Assembly: GCA_035299065.1 (NCBI GenBank)
Contig: DATGXI010000064.1
Coordinates: 1 to 60,442, forward strand
Reading direction: 5' to 3'
DNA from: DASPJQ01 sp035299065
GTDB lineage: Bacteria > Bacteroidota > Bacteroidia > Flavobacteriales_D > UBA2798
Length of the DNA: 60,442 nt
This document shows, piece by piece, positions 60,258 to 60,442 of the stretch (its first letter is position 1; every line of letters begins with the position of its first letter). The notes under the pieces are model-generated. The model was not told where the DNA came from and did not search any database. It was given only the letters and a program-made list of their open reading frames with translations. The position numbers and the translations under genes are program-made.

Positions 60258-60442
60258 GACACTAGACGCTGGACACTAGACGCTAGACACAAGACATAAG
60301 ACACAAGACACAAGACACAAGACATAAGACACAAGACACAAGACATAAGACATAAGACACAAGACATAAGACACAAGACACAAGACATAAGACACAAGAC
60401 ATAAGACACAAGACATAAGACACAAGACATAAGACATAAGAC
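60258..60442 (+). repeat. Long heptad repeat array, 26 units, running off the window
   Basis: Uninterrupted 7-nt periodicity from 12 bp after the dinB stop to the window end. Units on the plus strand are GACACTA, GACGCTG, GACACTA, GACGCTA and then a mosaic of GACACAA and GACATAA; every unit begins GAC. The phase never slips. It is the longest member of the family and shares units with the array after the TPR gene at 49.1 kb. Confidence 0.95.

Noticed and set aside
60164..60430. Open frame on the minus strand translating to repeated VLCLMSC heptapeptides
   Set aside because: It is only the translation of the 7-nt array (21 nt gives seven residues) and overlaps dinB; no start signal or family supports it.
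60258..60442. CRISPR array
   Set aside because: Units are 7 nt, contiguous and without spacers; no cas genes in the window.

Overview
The window is about 60 kb of a Bacteroidota chromosome. I see no rRNA or tRNA gene, integrase, transposase or CRISPR array. The assignment rests on four proteins ending in a type IX secretion (T9SS) sorting domain, a PorP/SprF barrel protein, a GldK-like protein, DUF4924, an ECF sigma/anti-sigma pair and -33/-7 promoters of the TTG...TAnnTTTG type. Coding density is high and both strands are used.

Layout. 1-7.4 kb: a cut-off glyoxalase-fold gene, a DUF7079 protein, a gingipain-like (C25) T9SS protease, a short-chain dehydrogenase and an amidohydrolase lipoprotein. 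7.4-11 kb: an operon of ECF sigma factor, an anti-sigma factor fused to an outer-membrane barrel domain, and PorP/SprF. 11-20 kb: acyl-CoA synthetase, FKBP, L,D-transpeptidase and a DUF2339/DUF3999 pair. 20-29 kb: EVE protein, two tandem paralogous membrane proteins, DUF4924, Skp-like OmpH, SerC, a glycosyltransferase and a DUF4139 protein. 29-40 kb: T9SS esterase, desaturase, metzincin-type protease, LytS/LytTR two-component pair, two unknown exported proteins and a T9SS repeat protein. 40-49 kb: GldK-like protein, ClpC, GyrA and a TPR protein.

The last 11 kb is more accessory. It has an AT-rich 710-aa protein with a PD-(D/E)XK-like motif between attC-like palindromes, a TPR sensor duplicated in tandem and detached from its SpoIIE phosphatase, an S24-type repressor with a well-formed operator/promoter region, a four-helix-bundle gene, a 52-aa ORF, an ORF6N gene behind a 16-bp-stem palindrome, and dinB.

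Three structures stand out. (1) A dispersed family of exact 7-nt-period arrays, mostly (A/G)A(C/T)NNNN on one strand, lies right after stop codons, in sense orientation and before the terminator, at several unrelated genes; the last array (26 units) runs off the window. (2) The 703-aa anti-sigma/PorP-barrel fusion looks like a dual membrane-spanning anti-sigma factor and is co-transcribed with its sigma factor and a PorP. (3) Two copies of a 90-125 nt element have conserved flanks and compensating stems, suggesting a structured RNA. All functional statements come from reading the sequence by eye; no database search was run.
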